A stretch of DNA of 64,000 bases, taken from Phyllobacterium trifolii (GTDB taxonomy: Bacteria > Pseudomonadota > Alphaproteobacteria > Rhizobiales > Rhizobiaceae). Within the stretch, counting starts at the first letter, position 1; each line of letters begins with the position of its first letter. Of the stretch, positions 9,104 through 18,785 are shown piece by piece. The stretch covers positions 32,236 to 96,235 of the forward strand of contig NZ_JACHXN010000021.1 in assembly GCF_014192095.1 (NCBI RefSeq), written 5' to 3'. The position numbers were made by a program, and so were the translations under genes. The notes beneath the pieces were generated by a model. The model ran no database searches, had not been told where the DNA came from, and saw only the letters and a list, made by a program, of their open reading frames with translations.

Positions 9104-11215
9104 ATGTCTGAAACACCAAAAAAACTTACTGATGAAGCAACAATGCACGATCAGAAATTACGCCGCGGCAATGGTGGCGAACTGCATCAGGTTGCTGAAG
9201 GCACCACACCCATATTAACGACCGCTCAGGGCGGTCCAGTTGCAGATGATCAAAACTCCTTGAAGATTGGCGCAAGGGGCCCTACGGTTCTTGAGGATTT
9301 CCATTTTCGCGAGAAAATATTTCACTTCGACCACGAACGAATTCCGGAACGGGTTGTGCATGCTCGTGGGTACGGAGCCCATGGTTTCTTCGAGACTTAC
9401 GAATCTCTTGCAAAATATACGCGGGCGGATCTGTTTCAAAAAGCCGGCCAGAGAACCCCGGCATTTGTGCGGTTTTCAACAGTTGCCGGAAACAAAGGCT
9501 CGTTCGATCTGGCACGGGACGTGAGAGGATTTGCCGTCAAGCTCTACACTCAGGAGGGGAACTGGGACCTCGTCGGCAACAATATCCCGGTCTTTTTCAT
9601 TCAGGACGCCATAAAGTTTCCAGACATAATCCATGCTGTCAAACAGGAGCCTGACCGGGCTTTTCCGCAGGCACAATCGGCACATGACAACTTCTGGGAC
9701 TTCATCAGCCTGACCCCGGAAAGCATGCACATGATCATGTGGGTCATGTCGGATCGGGCCATCCCGCGCTCGTTTCGTTTCATGGAAGGTTTCGGTGTTC
9801 ACACATTTCGCTTCGTCAACAATCAGGACGAATCCACCTTCGTGAAATTCCACTGGAAGCCGAAACTGGGCCTCCAATCAGTCGGGTGGAATGAAGCTGT
9901 CAAGATCAATGGCGCTGACCCGGATTTCCATCGCCGCGACCTTTGGGAATCGATCAAATCAGGCGCATTTCCCGAATGGGAATTGCAGGTGCAATTGTTC
10001 GATCAAGAATTCGCCGACAATTTCGACTTCGACATCCTGGACGCAACCAAGATCATCCCCGAAGAAATCCTGCCGCCGATCCCTGTTGGACGGCTTGTTC
10101 TTGACCGCATGCCCGACAACTTCTTTGCCGAGACGGAACAGGTCGCGTTCATGACCCAAAACGTACCACCGGGTATCGACTTTTCAAACGATCCACTGCT
10201 TCAGGGGCGTAACTTCTCATATCTCGACACGCAGCTGAAACGGCTCGGAGGACCCAATTTCACCCATATCCCCATCAATGCCCCCAAATGTCCGTTCGCC
10301 AATTTCCAGCAAGATGGACATATGGCCATGCGCAACCCTATCGGCCGGGTGAACTACCAGCCTAACTCATGGGGAGAAGGTCCGAGAGAATCGCCGGACA
10401 AGGGCTTCCGGGCATTTGCCGATGCTGAATCTGGTCAAAAAGTTCGGCTGCGGGCTGAATCCTTTGCAGATCATTACAGTCAGGCCCGCCAGTTTTACAT
10501 CTCCCAGACGTTGCCGGAACAAAAGCATATCGCGGCAGCACTGACGTTTGAGCTCAGTAAAGTCAAAACGCCGGTTATTCGTGAACGCGTCGTTTCGCAT
10601 CTTTTGAACATTGACGATACCTTGGCGGGGAAAGTCGCTCGAGGGCTAGGCCTGAAAGAATTGCCGTCGCCGGCTGACGCCGCTGTTCCTACAAGGCACG
10701 ACCTTGCTCCATCACCCGCACTCAGCATAATCAAGAAAGGTCCGCAACGCTTTGAGGGCAGGAAGCTCGGCATTTTGTTGACGGATGGGTTTGATGCCAA
10801 GCTGGTTCTAACACTTCAAAAGGCCTTGCTCGCAGAGAAAGCGACTTTCGAGATTATTACTCCGACAATTGGCGGCGCTCAAGCGTCAGACGGCTCGTTC
10901 GTCGAAGGTCACCAGATGATCGATGGTGGTCCTTCCGTGCTTTATGATGCAGTTGCCGTTTTACCCTCGGAAAGCGGCATGATTGACCTGCTGAAAGAGT
11001 CGACGGCGCGGGATTTTGTGGCGGACGCTTTTGCTCACTGTAAGTTCATTGCCTACACCGCCGCTGCCCTACCGTTATTTGAAAAGGCCGGCATTTTCGA
11101 AGGTCTCGATGAGGGCGTTATCCTGCTAGCTGCGCCAAAGGATGTTGCCTCGTTTATCGAACTTCTCGGAAATTTGCGAATTTGGTCGCGTGAACCTAAC
11201 GTCAAAATGAAATGA
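9104..11215 (+). CDS. katE: Large-subunit monofunctional catalase (KatE/HPII type)
   Basis: A 703-residue heme catalase of the large-subunit class, converting hydrogen peroxide to water and oxygen in the cytoplasm. The catalytic His86 ([11 protein letters not shown]), distal Asn159 (DLVGNN) and proximal heme ligand Tyr373 (RNFSYLDTQ) are all present. Residues from about 555 form the extra class I glutamine-amidotransferase/DJ-1-like domain found only in large catalases. GAGGA precedes the ATG. It lies 43 bases after the YciF-like gene, probably in the same stress operon, and is closed by a strong terminator. Confidence 0.95.
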   Translation: MSETPKKLTDEATMHDQKLRRGNGGELHQVAEGTTPILTTAQGGPVADDQNSLKIGARGPTVLEDFHFREKIFHFDHERIPERVVHARGYGAHGFFETYESLAKYTRADLFQKAGQRTPAFVRFSTVAGNKGSFDLARDVRGFAVKLYTQEGNWDLVGNNIPVFFIQDAIKFPDIIHAVKQEPDRAFPQAQSAHDNFWDFISLTPESMHMIMWVMSDRAIPRSFRFMEGFGVHTFRFVNNQDESTFVKFHWKPKLGLQSVGWNEAVKINGADPDFHRRDLWESIKSGAFPEWELQVQLFDQEFADNFDFDILDATKIIPEEILPPIPVGRLVLDRMPDNFFAETEQVAFMTQNVPPGIDFSNDPLLQGRNFSYLDTQLKRLGGPNFTHIPINAPKCPFANFQQDGHMAMRNPIGRVNYQPNSWGEGPRESPDKGFRAFADAESGQKVRLRAESFADHYSQARQFYISQTLPEQKHIAAALTFELSKVKTPVIRERVVSHLLNIDDTLAGKVARGLGLKELPSPADAAVPTRHDLAPSPALSIIKKGPQRFEGRKLGILLTDGFDAKLVLTLQKALLAEKATFEIITPTIGGAQASDGSFVEGHQMIDGGPSVLYDAVAVLPSESGMIDLLKESTARDFVADAFAHCKFIAYTAAALPLFEKAGIFEGLDEGVILLAAPKDVASFIELLGNLRIWSREPNVKMK

Positions 11216-11219
11216 GGAA

Positions 11220-11249
11220 AAGGGCCCTGTCTATCGGGCCCTTCTTCTT
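11220..11249 (+). terminator. Rho-independent terminator after katE
   Basis: An inverted repeat of AAGGGCCC/GGGCCCTT with an 8-base loop (11220-11243) begins five bases after the catalase stop and runs into a pyrimidine tract (CTTCTT). Confidence 0.8.
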
Positions 11250-11646
11250 GAATATGAAGTCGAATGGTCCAACGACGTGCAGCCATATCGGCTGAGAAAT
11301 CAGCCGCCATATTTTTATCAGGCAGTTCCGTCATGGCTGGCGTCAAGTCCTTTAGACTCGAGCGAACCCGCATAATGCGGCCGGCGCTCAGGGTTCCGTC
11401 GTCAGCGAGCCTCCTTCGATCAGCCCTGCAGAACTGGTTCTTTGTTCGCAACGTCCAAACCGTAGTTTCCTCCACGATACGTCGGGCACGACACAAAGTG
11501 TTGCGCTTGCCCATGCCGCCACCAAGCGTGGCGGCACGCCTGGCGTTGTCAGCGATTTGCGATGATTGCGATAAATATAATGGGACGATTTTCGGTCGCC
11601 GCTTGTTGTCTTTAAAAATACTTTGGCCATAACCAGTGGCCAGAGT
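11250..11646. other. Intergenic stretch, no convincing gene
   Basis: Open frames run through on both strands, but their products match nothing I recognise and lack good start signals. Confidence 0.4.
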
Positions 11647-11979
11647 TTATTTTCCAGTGGGGCCGAGCGTCATCAAGCCGACGGCCAGGATCGCAAGAAC
11701 GATACCTGCCGTCTGGACCGTAGAAAGACGTTCGCCGAAAACTGTCAACGCAATGACATTGACCGCGAGAAGTTGAATGACAGCTGACAAACTAAACGCC
11801 GACGCCATTCCAAAGTCGCGGACCAATCGCAGCATGATGAGATTTCCCAAAGAATAAAGGGCAAGGGTGACTATCAGCTTTCCCGACGTGGGAGAAAGCG
11901 CCCAACTTTTCGCAGTAGTTGCGGCCAGTAAAAAAGCAATGGTGGAAGCGATGAGCTGGCAGGCACCCAAAACAGTCAA
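11647..11979 (-). CDS. Small four-helix membrane protein, SMR/EamA-like
   Basis: A 110-residue protein with four predicted membrane helices. The C-terminal pattern FGERLSTVQTAGIVLAILAVG is typical of small-multidrug-resistance and half-size EamA transporters (GE followed by a final helix). The conserved membrane glutamate of helix 1 in EmrE is not obvious, so a drug-efflux role is not supported. It may act as a dimer. It stands alone. Confidence 0.65.
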   Translation of the reverse strand: MTVLGACQLIASTIAFLLAATTAKSWALSPTSGKLIVTLALYSLGNLIMLRLVRDFGMASAFSLSAVIQLLAVNVIALTVFGERLSTVQTAGIVLAILAVGLMTLGPTGK

Positions 11980-12352
11980 AAAAACCTCCGATAGACCGCG
12001 TAAGCTAATTGCCCGGTCGACGTTTTGGGCTCGACCACGCGCTTTGCAAGCTGCGAAACTGACCAGAGTTTATCGGTGCCGCTGTCATTTGCAATTTGAA
12101 GAACCCATATGGGGACTAGCATACGGCATGGCGATCCGCGGGCGACATGTCTTCGGCCAAACGGTCGTTGCCCTGGGCTGTGGCCGCGGCTCTTCGCAGG
12201 TAGCAACCGATGTTTGGAGACGACTGTTTTGGCGACGAGCGGCCGACGCGGGGCGAGGCAACGCCGCCCGATCTGTAGATTGGCAGCGTCCGTGAGTACC
12301 CCGTGGGTTCCGCGAACGCGGGCTTGAATATTCTTACATTGCTTCATAAATA
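11980..12352. other. Intergenic stretch, nothing recognised
   Basis: No credible gene or RNA is visible between the SMR-like gene and the next small gene. Confidence 0.4.
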
Positions 12353-12631
12353 CTATGCTTCTTGCGAATCTCTAACCGTGAATTTGACGGTCCCATCAGA
12401 TCCGGGTCCTACCAGGCTTATTTGGAGGACGTCACCATTTTCCAGCCTCAGCGAGATGCACGAAGCATTTTCAAACTTCAATAGTGTCTCCGGCGCAATA
12501 TTTTCAATAGTGCCAATCGGGCTTCGCCGCTTGATGGCGTCACCCTGATCATCAAATGCATACGATACCAGCGTTTCGGTATCGTTATCAAACAGAGTAC
12601 CTGTACCTGAAACTTTGCCCGTGGGATTCAC
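12353..12631 (-). CDS. Small hypothetical protein with an EcfG-type promoter
   Basis: A protein of about 92 residues of unknown function, rich in short strands (TGTLFDNDTETLVSYAF; GTIENIAPETLLKF; ISLRLENGDVLQISL). The open frame reaches 12706, but the EcfG-type promoter lies inside that extension, so the true start must be downstream. The GTG at 12631 has GGAGG seven bases upstream; an ATG two codons earlier (12637) has the same GGAGG only one base away. Stress induction is inferred from the promoter. Confidence 0.6.
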   Translation of the reverse strand: MNPTGKVSGTGTLFDNDTETLVSYAFDDQGDAIKRRSPIGTIENIAPETLLKFENASCISLRLENGDVLQISLVGPGSDGTVKFTVRDSQEA

Positions 12632-12663
12632 AGCCATCCCTCCATTCTTGAGCTTTATTACAC

Positions 12664-12688
12664 AACCAGATCGCAAACGATGTGTTCC
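12664..12688 (-). promoter_or_regulatory. EcfG-type general stress promoter
   Basis: Read on the minus strand: GGAAC (12688-12684), a 17-base spacer, GTT (12666-12664). It is positioned 33 bases before the likely GTG start of the small gene that ends at 12353. Confidence 0.7.
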
Positions 12689-12706
12689 ATTCTGGGTGGG
12701 CAGCAA

Positions 12707-13569
12707 GGGCTCGAACCCATTTCAAAATCCTGAGAGAAAGTCGCCATGCCTTAATCGGGCAATCTGCCCCGCCAAGGTTAAGCCCCGGACACCTCGGGCT
12801 TGTTTCATGACAAATGATGAAAATTCAAAGACGCGTTCCGCGTTGATGTACGGGCCCACGCCAGCTTTTTTGGGAGATCCTGCCCACCATTAATATCAGG
12901 TGGGAGTCTAACGCCCTAACGTATATCCCGTGATGTAAGAACAGGCCGGTGCGATAGCATTGAGCGTATGGGCAAGTAGGCACCTGGGAATGTTATGTTT
13001 TGTCAAGGGGTGGGGTCTGACGGCGCGGTAACCAAAACGACACCGGACCCCGTGCGAAAGAGCGCCACACTCTCCAACAAAGTGAACCTTGCAGTTGAGA
13101 TGTTTCAAAAAAGCTTGCCAAAATAATTCTTTACCGGAATGCGGATCCACTTGAGATGATTGTCACTGGCCGGGTGACACGCAGGCCTCGTGTCGGGGAA
13201 CGTGGAACTGCGACCAAAACCAAACTTGCCAGGGGAATCGCACTGGACCTAAATTTTGGATCAGTGAGTCCGGGCTCGCGACGACGTCAATCTCTGTCGG
13301 CCGTGAATGTCCACTCAACCAATAGTGCATGACTTGCAAGGGAAGATAGGGTTTGTCGTTTGGCGCGAGGTAACCAGCATCAGCGCTCGCAGCAAGAGAG
13401 ATTGCGTGCTCCAAAGTGGGAGAAATTGGGGGCCTCATTGCTCGTTTCTATCGACCTTGAAAACTCCGTAGGCAAAAGATGTCACATTGAGGCCACGTGG
13501 AACTTTTCCTAATGCGCAACAGTTCCTTGGGCAAACGTCAGACGAACCCTCAACGCTCATAGGAACGAC
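12707..13569. other. Degenerate stretch with a weak tRNA-like relic
   Basis: No convincing gene. A 75-base minus-strand segment overlapping its left end (12695-12769) has a six-base acceptor-like pairing and a TTCGA loop, but it does not fold as a working tRNA. A 91-codon minus-strand frame at 13163-13438 has no recognisable product. Confidence 0.4.
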
Positions 13570-13823
13570 ATGCCCCTGAATGTTCTAGCGATAAATTGTA
13601 CCCTGAAGGCCAGCGGCGAATCTTCCACCAACGGATGCTTGATCTGGTCATTGAAGCTTTCAAAGGATTGGATATCACCACGTCGAGCGTCCGGTTGGCT
13701 CAACTGAACATCAAGCCTGGCGTGACATCTGATGAGGGCGACGGCGATGATTGGCCCGCCTTAAGAAAACAGATCATGGATGCGGATATTTTGATCCTTG
13801 GCACACCCGGTGATCTGATCTGA
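13570..13823 (+). pseudogene. NADPH-dependent FMN reductase/flavodoxin-fold pseudogene
   Basis: The ATG begins MPLNVLAINCTLKASG, the usual N-terminal strand and phosphate loop of the FMN-reductase family. The frame then shifts into one encoding MLDLVIEAFKGLDITTSSVRL and ends after ADILILGTP, where the flavin-binding region should continue. About 60% of the protein is missing and there is at least one frameshift, so this is a remnant. Confidence 0.65.
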
Positions 13824-14055
13824 TTTTGCCTAACAAGGCGTTGGTTGCCGGGCTGATTATCATCGGCTCGAGCTGCTATAAGGAGTATCTTGGTCAAGTA
13901 CTTCGGCTTTTACGTTAACCTGGAACCTGACATCCCCATCTGGAGGTCCATTCGTTCCACCTAGCCCCCATCTTCTTCGGCCAGAACCATATCCTCTGAG
14001 GATTTGGTCAGTTGACCTTTGGCGCGCTTTTTCAGGTCGTTCGCTCCGCTACGAC

Positions 14056-14084
14056 TTGACAATTCGCGATTGCAAGATTAACAG
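14056..14084 (+). promoter_or_regulatory. Sigma-70-like promoter of the Liv/Lar operon
   Basis: TTGACA at 14056-14061 is followed after 17 bases by TAACAG at 14079-14084. Transcription would start near 14091, just before the palindromic operator at 14094. Confidence 0.5.
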
Positions 14085-14093
14085 AGAACATGG

Positions 14094-14104
14094 TTGTACG
14101 ACAA
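14094..14104. promoter_or_regulatory. FadR-type GntR operator TTGTACGACAA
   Basis: This 11-base palindrome fits the consensus TNGTnnnACNA of the FadR subfamily of GntR regulators. It sits at the expected transcription start of the Liv/Lar operon, where a bound repressor would block initiation. The same site recurs at 32953 and (as TTGTCGTACAA) at 34696. Confidence 0.7.
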
Positions 14105-14145
14105 CCCGGTAAGAATGCAATGCATGGATCGGGAGGATCTGTATC

Positions 14146-15366
14146 ATGAAATCGGTTCTATTGAGGGGTGCTGTTGTGGCGCTGTTCCTCGGCGCTGTGG
14201 CATACCCGGCGCTGGCCCAGGATGCGGCAGATACAATCAAGATCGGCGTGGTCGCCGCAGAGTCGGGAGCATTCGTTTCCGCCGGTCACACGCTGCCTGC
14301 GGGCGTCGGTCTTGCGGTAAAGGAAATCAATGACGAGGGCGGTATCAAGGTCGGCGACAAGACCTACAAACTCGAACTGCTGAAGCGCGATGACCGCACT
14401 GATATCTCGACGGCAATCGCGGCAACGCAAGAACTCGTGCGTGACGAGAAAGTCGCAGCCATCTTCGGATCGGAAACGCACGACTTCACCCTGGCCATGG
14501 CCAAGATCACGCAACCGGCCAAGGTCCTGCATTTCGCCGGCAACAGTACGCTTGCCAAAGTGCTGACAGATAGTTCTGTCGCCAGCGGCGGGGAAGATCA
14601 CTATCTCTTCCAGACCGAGCCTCAGGAGTTTCAGCGCAGCGGATCGACCGCGCGTGGTGTGCTCAAGCTGCTGGAGCCGCTTGTCGGTCACCCGCTCAAA
14701 AAATCAGTGCTGATTGTCGGCAACGATGCGACCGGGCAATTCCTGTCGTCCTATTATCTCGCCGCATTGAAATCCGAAGGCCAGGAAGTTCCGGACATCA
14801 TATTCTATCCTCCGGACACGACGGATTTTTCGCCCTTTCTTACGCGCGCCAAGAGCCTGAAGCCCGACGTCGTCCATTTCTGGTACAATGGCGACTCGAC
14901 GCTGACTGCACTTCCACAGGCGCTGGAACTCGGTGTTGCACCGAGCTATTTTCTCTTCGGTGTCGACCCCGGCATCTGGAAGGAGCAGGGGTTGTCGGCC
15001 GATGTTCCCGTAGCGATGAGCTGCGTGCCAGTCTGCTGGGGCGAGTCATCCAACCCGAAGGCCAAGGCATACTTTGACGCGTATTTTGCGGCCGGTGCAC
15101 CGAAGGGTGTGACGTCGTCCGTGTCGCTGCTCTATTACGATTATGTGCATTTCCTTGCCGAAGCATGGGAAAAGGCTGGTTCCCTCGATCCTGACAAGAC
15201 GGTTGAGGCGCTGAAAACATTGCATCACAAGGGTGTGGTTTCCGACGACCTCGCCTTCAACGCGACGCATCAGGTAACCCACGCGACCGAAGTTTGCGCA
15301 GCAGCACCGGGTGGCGATATCACCTGCGCCATGCAGGAACCACCAGCTGACGCGCCAAAACAATAG
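14146..15366 (+). CDS. ABC transporter substrate-binding protein, LivK/Peripla_BP_6 type
   Basis: A 406-residue periplasmic protein. Residues 1-25 are a classic signal peptide ending in ALAQ. The mature part has the two-lobed type I binding-protein pattern (IKIGVVAAESGAF; GVGLAVKEINDEGGI; VAAIFGSETHD). GGGAGG precedes the ATG. It is the first gene of an operon with two permeases, two ATPases and a LarA-family racemase, so the ligand is more likely a hydroxyacid or related carboxylate than a branched-chain amino acid. A palindromic operator lies 42 bases upstream. Confidence 0.9.
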   Translation: MKSVLLRGAVVALFLGAVAYPALAQDAADTIKIGVVAAESGAFVSAGHTLPAGVGLAVKEINDEGGIKVGDKTYKLELLKRDDRTDISTAIAATQELVRDEKVAAIFGSETHDFTLAMAKITQPAKVLHFAGNSTLAKVLTDSSVASGGEDHYLFQTEPQEFQRSGSTARGVLKLLEPLVGHPLKKSVLIVGNDATGQFLSSYYLAALKSEGQEVPDIIFYPPDTTDFSPFLTRAKSLKPDVVHFWYNGDSTLTALPQALELGVAPSYFLFGVDPGIWKEQGLSADVPVAMSCVPVCWGESSNPKAKAYFDAYFAAGAPKGVTSSVSLLYYDYVHFLAEAWEKAGSLDPDKTVEALKTLHHKGVVSDDLAFNATHQVTHATEVCAAAPGGDITCAMQEPPADAPKQ

Positions 15367-15373
15367 TCCCCCC

Positions 15374-15393
15374 AAGGACCTCCGGTCGTCCTT
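15374..15393 (+). other. Intercistronic hairpin
   Basis: AAGGAC and GTCCTT pair across an 8-base loop, just after the binding-protein stop codon, with no T-run. Such hairpins often protect the upstream message so that binding protein is made in excess; this role is inferred. Confidence 0.45.
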
Positions 15394-15442
15394 CGGGGCG
15401 GCCGGAACGCTATCCGAATGATGGTCTGAACCGGAAGCCACT

Positions 15443-16312
15443 GTGGACATACTCCTGCAACAAATTCTCAACGGTCTCTCGATCGCCAGCGTAATTACGC
15501 TGATCGCCGTCGGTGTCACCCTGATCTTCGGCCTGACGGGCATCATCAATTTTGCCCATGGCGAATTCCTGATGGTCGGCAGCATCGTGACTTGGCTGGC
15601 GGTCGCCAACGGCATCAGCTTCTGGCTGGCAATCCTCCTTGCGATGATCGTGGTGGCAGTGATGGGCTTTGCTTTGGAGCGCGGTCTTTTCCGCTTTACG
15701 CTTGAGCGGCCGACAAATGGATTCATCGTTTCGCTCGGTCTGATTATTGTGTTGCAGCACATCGTCATCTTCTTCTGGAACGCCAATCAGAAAAGCATTC
15801 CGCGGCCTCTCAACACGATATGGGAAATGGGCGGCGTACGTATAGCGTCCGTGCGTGTCATGGTGATCTTCATAACCGCCGCAGTCGTCGCCATGACATT
15901 CGTTGCCGTAACCAGAAGCCGCTATGGCCGAGCCCTTCGGGCCAGCGTCGAAGACCGCGATACGGCTGCGTTGATGGGAATTCCGGTTCGCCGCTACATC
16001 ACCGGTGTTTTCGTTCTCGGAAGTGCGCTTGCCGGTCTTGGCGGCGGTCTCCTCATTGCACTGTTTCCGATCACGCCCTTCACCGGCGGAACGATGGTGA
16101 TGAAGGGGTTTGCCGTGGCTCTTATGGGCGGCCTCGGGAATCTCACGGGAGCGGTCGTCGCCGGTCTCATTCTTGGCATCGTCGAAGGTCTGAGCGCCGG
16201 TTACGGCTTCTCTGAGTGGACCGACGCGTATTCGTTTGGGCTGATGATTCTCGTCTTGCTCTTCCGCCCAAATGGTCTCTTTGGCGGGACCAGCGGCCCG
16301 AAGATGGCATGA
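15443..16312 (+). CDS. ABC transporter permease, LivH type
   Basis: A 289-residue inner-membrane permease with about eight helices. It starts MDILLQQILNGLSIASVITL (GTG start), and contains the family signature GLTGIINFAHGEFLM near residue 35 and an EDRDTAALMGIPV cytoplasmic loop that contacts the ATPases. It pairs with the LivM-type permease, whose start overlaps its stop by four bases (ATGA). It forms the translocation channel for the ligand of the upstream binding protein. Confidence 0.92.
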   Translation: MDILLQQILNGLSIASVITLIAVGVTLIFGLTGIINFAHGEFLMVGSIVTWLAVANGISFWLAILLAMIVVAVMGFALERGLFRFTLERPTNGFIVSLGLIIVLQHIVIFFWNANQKSIPRPLNTIWEMGGVRIASVRVMVIFITAAVVAMTFVAVTRSRYGRALRASVEDRDTAALMGIPVRRYITGVFVLGSALAGLGGGLLIALFPITPFTGGTMVMKGFAVALMGGLGNLTGAVVAGLILGIVEGLSAGYGFSEWTDAYSFGLMILVLLFRPNGLFGGTSGPKMA

Positions 16313-17340
16313 ACGCGATATATAGAAGAGTGTTACCCGTGATGCCCGCAAGCCATTCATTCCGCTCGCTTCTGCCAGTCCTCATTCTGCTGGTGCTGTT
16401 GGCACTGGTACCGCTTTTATCGCCGAGCAACCGCTTTGTCTCGTTGGCCATCTCCGCCGGCATCAATGTTATCGCGCTTTACGGTCTGTCTGTGCTCTTC
16501 GGCCAAACCGGTATACTCTCGATGGGCCATGCCGCATTGGTGGGAATTGGCGCCTATACGGCCGCAATTCTCGCACGCGATTTCAACATAGGGTTCTGGC
16601 TCTCCATCCCGCTGGCAGGGATCATGGCAGCCATCGTGGCGGCACTGATCGGCATCCCCTCGCTCCGCGTCAGCGGCCACCATTTCGTCATCATGACGTT
16701 TGCTTTCGGGCAGTTGCTGGCCATTATCCTGACCAATGGCGGCGACTATACCGGGGCAGCGTCCGGACTTGATGTGCAGCAGCCCGTCGCCTTGTTCGGT
16801 TTGTCGATCGACGTGCTAACGCATTACTATCTGACGGTGGTGTTTTTCGTGGCGTTGAGTGCCATTGCCAGCTGGGCCATCATCAACTCCCGCTACGGCC
16901 GGACCCTTCGTGCGATCCGCGAGAACGAAAAACTCGCAGCTTCACTTGGCATCAATGTCGGCCGCCACAAGATCGGAGCCTTCATTGTCAGCGGTGTATT
17001 TGCTGGCGTATCAGGTGTTCTTCTCGCCTATTTCCTGCGGCATATTTCTCCGAGCCAGTTCTCGTCTTTCCCAAGCATCTATCTCGCGCTGATGGTGATG
17101 ATAGGCGGGGCGCGGCTTTTGCTCGGACCTCTCGCTGGCGGAATACTTGTCGCATTCCTGCCGGAACTGCTCAACCTTGATCCCGTACAGTCGCGCATTC
17201 TCTACGGTGTCTGCCTGATCGCGGTGATTCTGCTTCTTCCCAATGGTCTGATCGCCGGAATTATTGCTGGCTGGCACAAGATGTTCGACCGCCGTGCCGC
17301 TCAACCAAGCGAGCCTGCCGTCGAGCGGGAGGGCAAATAA
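16309..17340 (+). CDS. ABC transporter permease, LivM type
   Basis: A 343-residue permease with about nine helices. The family signature FGQTGILSMGHAALVGIGAY is present near residue 65, and the ATPase-coupling loop reads RENEKLAASLGINV. The ATG overlaps the stop of the LivH-type gene, so translation is coupled. The stop codon overlaps the start of the following ATPase gene (TAATG). Together with LivH it forms the membrane channel. Confidence 0.92.
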   Translation: MNAIYRRVLPVMPASHSFRSLLPVLILLVLLALVPLLSPSNRFVSLAISAGINVIALYGLSVLFGQTGILSMGHAALVGIGAYTAAILARDFNIGFWLSIPLAGIMAAIVAALIGIPSLRVSGHHFVIMTFAFGQLLAIILTNGGDYTGAASGLDVQQPVALFGLSIDVLTHYYLTVVFFVALSAIASWAIINSRYGRTLRAIRENEKLAASLGINVGRHKIGAFIVSGVFAGVSGVLLAYFLRHISPSQFSSFPSIYLALMVMIGGARLLLGPLAGGILVAFLPELLNLDPVQSRILYGVCLIAVILLLPNGLIAGIIAGWHKMFDRRAAQPSEPAVEREGK

Positions 17341-18062
17341 TGGCTGCGCTGCTCGATATCAAAGGTCTGCGCAAGCAGTTCGGCGGCGTTACGGCGCTCG
17401 CCGGCGTGGACCTGACCGTCAACGAGGGAGAGATCCTCGGTGTCGTGGGGCCGAATGGCTCGGGCAAGACGACGCTGTTCAACTCCGTGACAGGGGTACA
17501 CAGGCCAACTGCCGGCACGGTTTCATGGCGTGGCCGGGACATCACCGGAATCCCCGCAAATGCCGTATCGCGCGCCGGCATCGCCTATACTTTTCAGCAA
17601 GCCATGGCGTTTCCGGGCTTGAGCGTTTTTGAAAACGTCCAGATCGCGACGGAGCATTGCAGCAATACGCTTACAAACCGTCCGTGGACGACGCCGGCAA
17701 GTCTTCTCGAATTCGTCGGCCTGTCAGGATTGTCCGGAGAAAAAGCCGGCATATTGCCGTTCGGACGCCTTCGTCTGCTGGGTCTGGCTTTGGCGCTGGC
17801 AACCCGGCCGTCGCTCATACTGCTGGACGAGCCGGCAGCGGGATTGAACGATCGCGAGACAACCACGCTGGTGCACCTGGTTGAACAGTTTCCGGAGCAT
17901 GGCATAAGCGTTTGCGTCATCGATCACGACATGAAACTGATGCAGATGCTGTGCCGACGCCTCGCCGTATTGGACTTCGGTTCAAAGATTGCCGACGGGC
18001 CCACCGCGGATGTGCTGAACGATCCCAAAGTGCTTGAAGTCTATCTTGGAGGGGCGCTGTAA
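17340..18062 (+). CDS. ABC transporter ATPase, LivG type
   Basis: A 240-residue ATP-binding subunit. Walker A is GPNGSGKTT (about residues 38-46) and Walker B is LILLDEPAAGL (about 158-168). The signature region is unusual: the normal LSGGQ is replaced by ILPFGRLRLLGLAL, as often seen in LivG relatives with degenerate signatures. It overlaps both neighbours by one base (TAATG junctions), so the operon is tightly coupled. It powers the import system together with LivF. Confidence 0.9.
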   Translation: MAALLDIKGLRKQFGGVTALAGVDLTVNEGEILGVVGPNGSGKTTLFNSVTGVHRPTAGTVSWRGRDITGIPANAVSRAGIAYTFQQAMAFPGLSVFENVQIATEHCSNTLTNRPWTTPASLLEFVGLSGLSGEKAGILPFGRLRLLGLALALATRPSLILLDEPAAGLNDRETTTLVHLVEQFPEHGISVCVIDHDMKLMQMLCRRLAVLDFGSKIADGPTADVLNDPKVLEVYLGGAL

Positions 18063-18781
18063 TGCTGCTCACCATCTCCGACATAACCACAGGCTACGGC
18101 CCTACGATCGTCAATCGCGGCGTTTCGCTGACCCTGGCGACGCGGGAAATTGTTACGGTTCTCGGTCCGAATGGTGCGGGCAAGTCGACACTGTTGCGCA
18201 CACTCGCCGGTCTGGTGAAACCCCGCAGTGGCTCGGTCATTTTCGACGGTGCTGATGTCACCGGACAGGCGCCCGATGTTATGGCAAAACGCGGCATGGT
18301 GCTCGTCCCCGAAGGCCGCCGCATCTTTACCGATATGACCGTCGAAGAAAATCTCCGGCTCGGAGCCTATACGCGCCGGGACGGGGACGCGATCGATGCG
18401 GATGTCAAAACCATGGAATCATTCTTTCCCATCCTCGCGGTCAAGCGCCGCGACAAGGGTGGGTCGCTCAGCGGTGGCCAGCAGCAGATGCTGGCAATCG
18501 CCCGTGGTCTTATGGCACGGCCGCGTATCCTGCTGCTCGACGAGCCATCGCTCGGTCTTTCACCGCTCCTGGTCAAGGAAATCCAGGGGATTATCCTCGA
18601 TATAGGCGAACGCTTCGGCGCTTCGGTTTTGCTGGTTGAACAGAATGCGGGCCTTGCACTTTCGGTTGCAAGCCGCGGGTATCTGATGCAGAACGGACGT
18701 ATCGCCACATCGGGTCCGATCGAGGAGCTCAGAGATATGTCACTGATGCGCGAACTTTATCTTGGCGGCGTCGCGGGGTAG
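18062..18781 (+). CDS. ABC transporter ATPase, LivF type
   Basis: A 239-residue ATPase with Walker A GPNGAGKST (about residues 37-45), a canonical signature LSGGQQQMLAIARGL (about 137-151) and Walker B ILLLDEPSLGL. The complete signature complements the degenerate one in the LivG-type partner. It starts in the TAATG junction with the preceding gene and is followed four bases later by the racemase gene, which ties the transporter to that enzyme. Confidence 0.92.
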   Translation: MLLTISDITTGYGPTIVNRGVSLTLATREIVTVLGPNGAGKSTLLRTLAGLVKPRSGSVIFDGADVTGQAPDVMAKRGMVLVPEGRRIFTDMTVEENLRLGAYTRRDGDAIDADVKTMESFFPILAVKRRDKGGSLSGGQQQMLAIARGLMARPRILLLDEPSLGLSPLLVKEIQGIILDIGERFGASVLLVEQNAGLALSVASRGYLMQNGRIATSGPIEELRDMSLMRELYLGGVAG

Positions 18782-18785
18782 GAAA

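Noticed and set aside
11053..11514. Minus-strand frame of 153 codons across the katE terminator
   Set aside because: It overlaps the catalase end and a strong terminator, and the product is unfamiliar.
12695..12769. tRNA-like segment on the minus strand with GGGCAG/CTGCCC ends and a TTCGA loop
   Set aside because: Only six acceptor pairs form; the T-stem and anticodon stem do not pair and the 3' end lacks a proper CCA, so it is at most a relic.
13163..13438. Minus-strand frame of 91 codons
   Set aside because: No ribosome site or recognisable product; kept only as part of the gap description.
15410..16360. Long minus-strand open frame of 316 codons
   Set aside because: It is antisense to the LivH permease, with a His/Glu-rich composition typical of a shadow of hydrophobic coding sequence.
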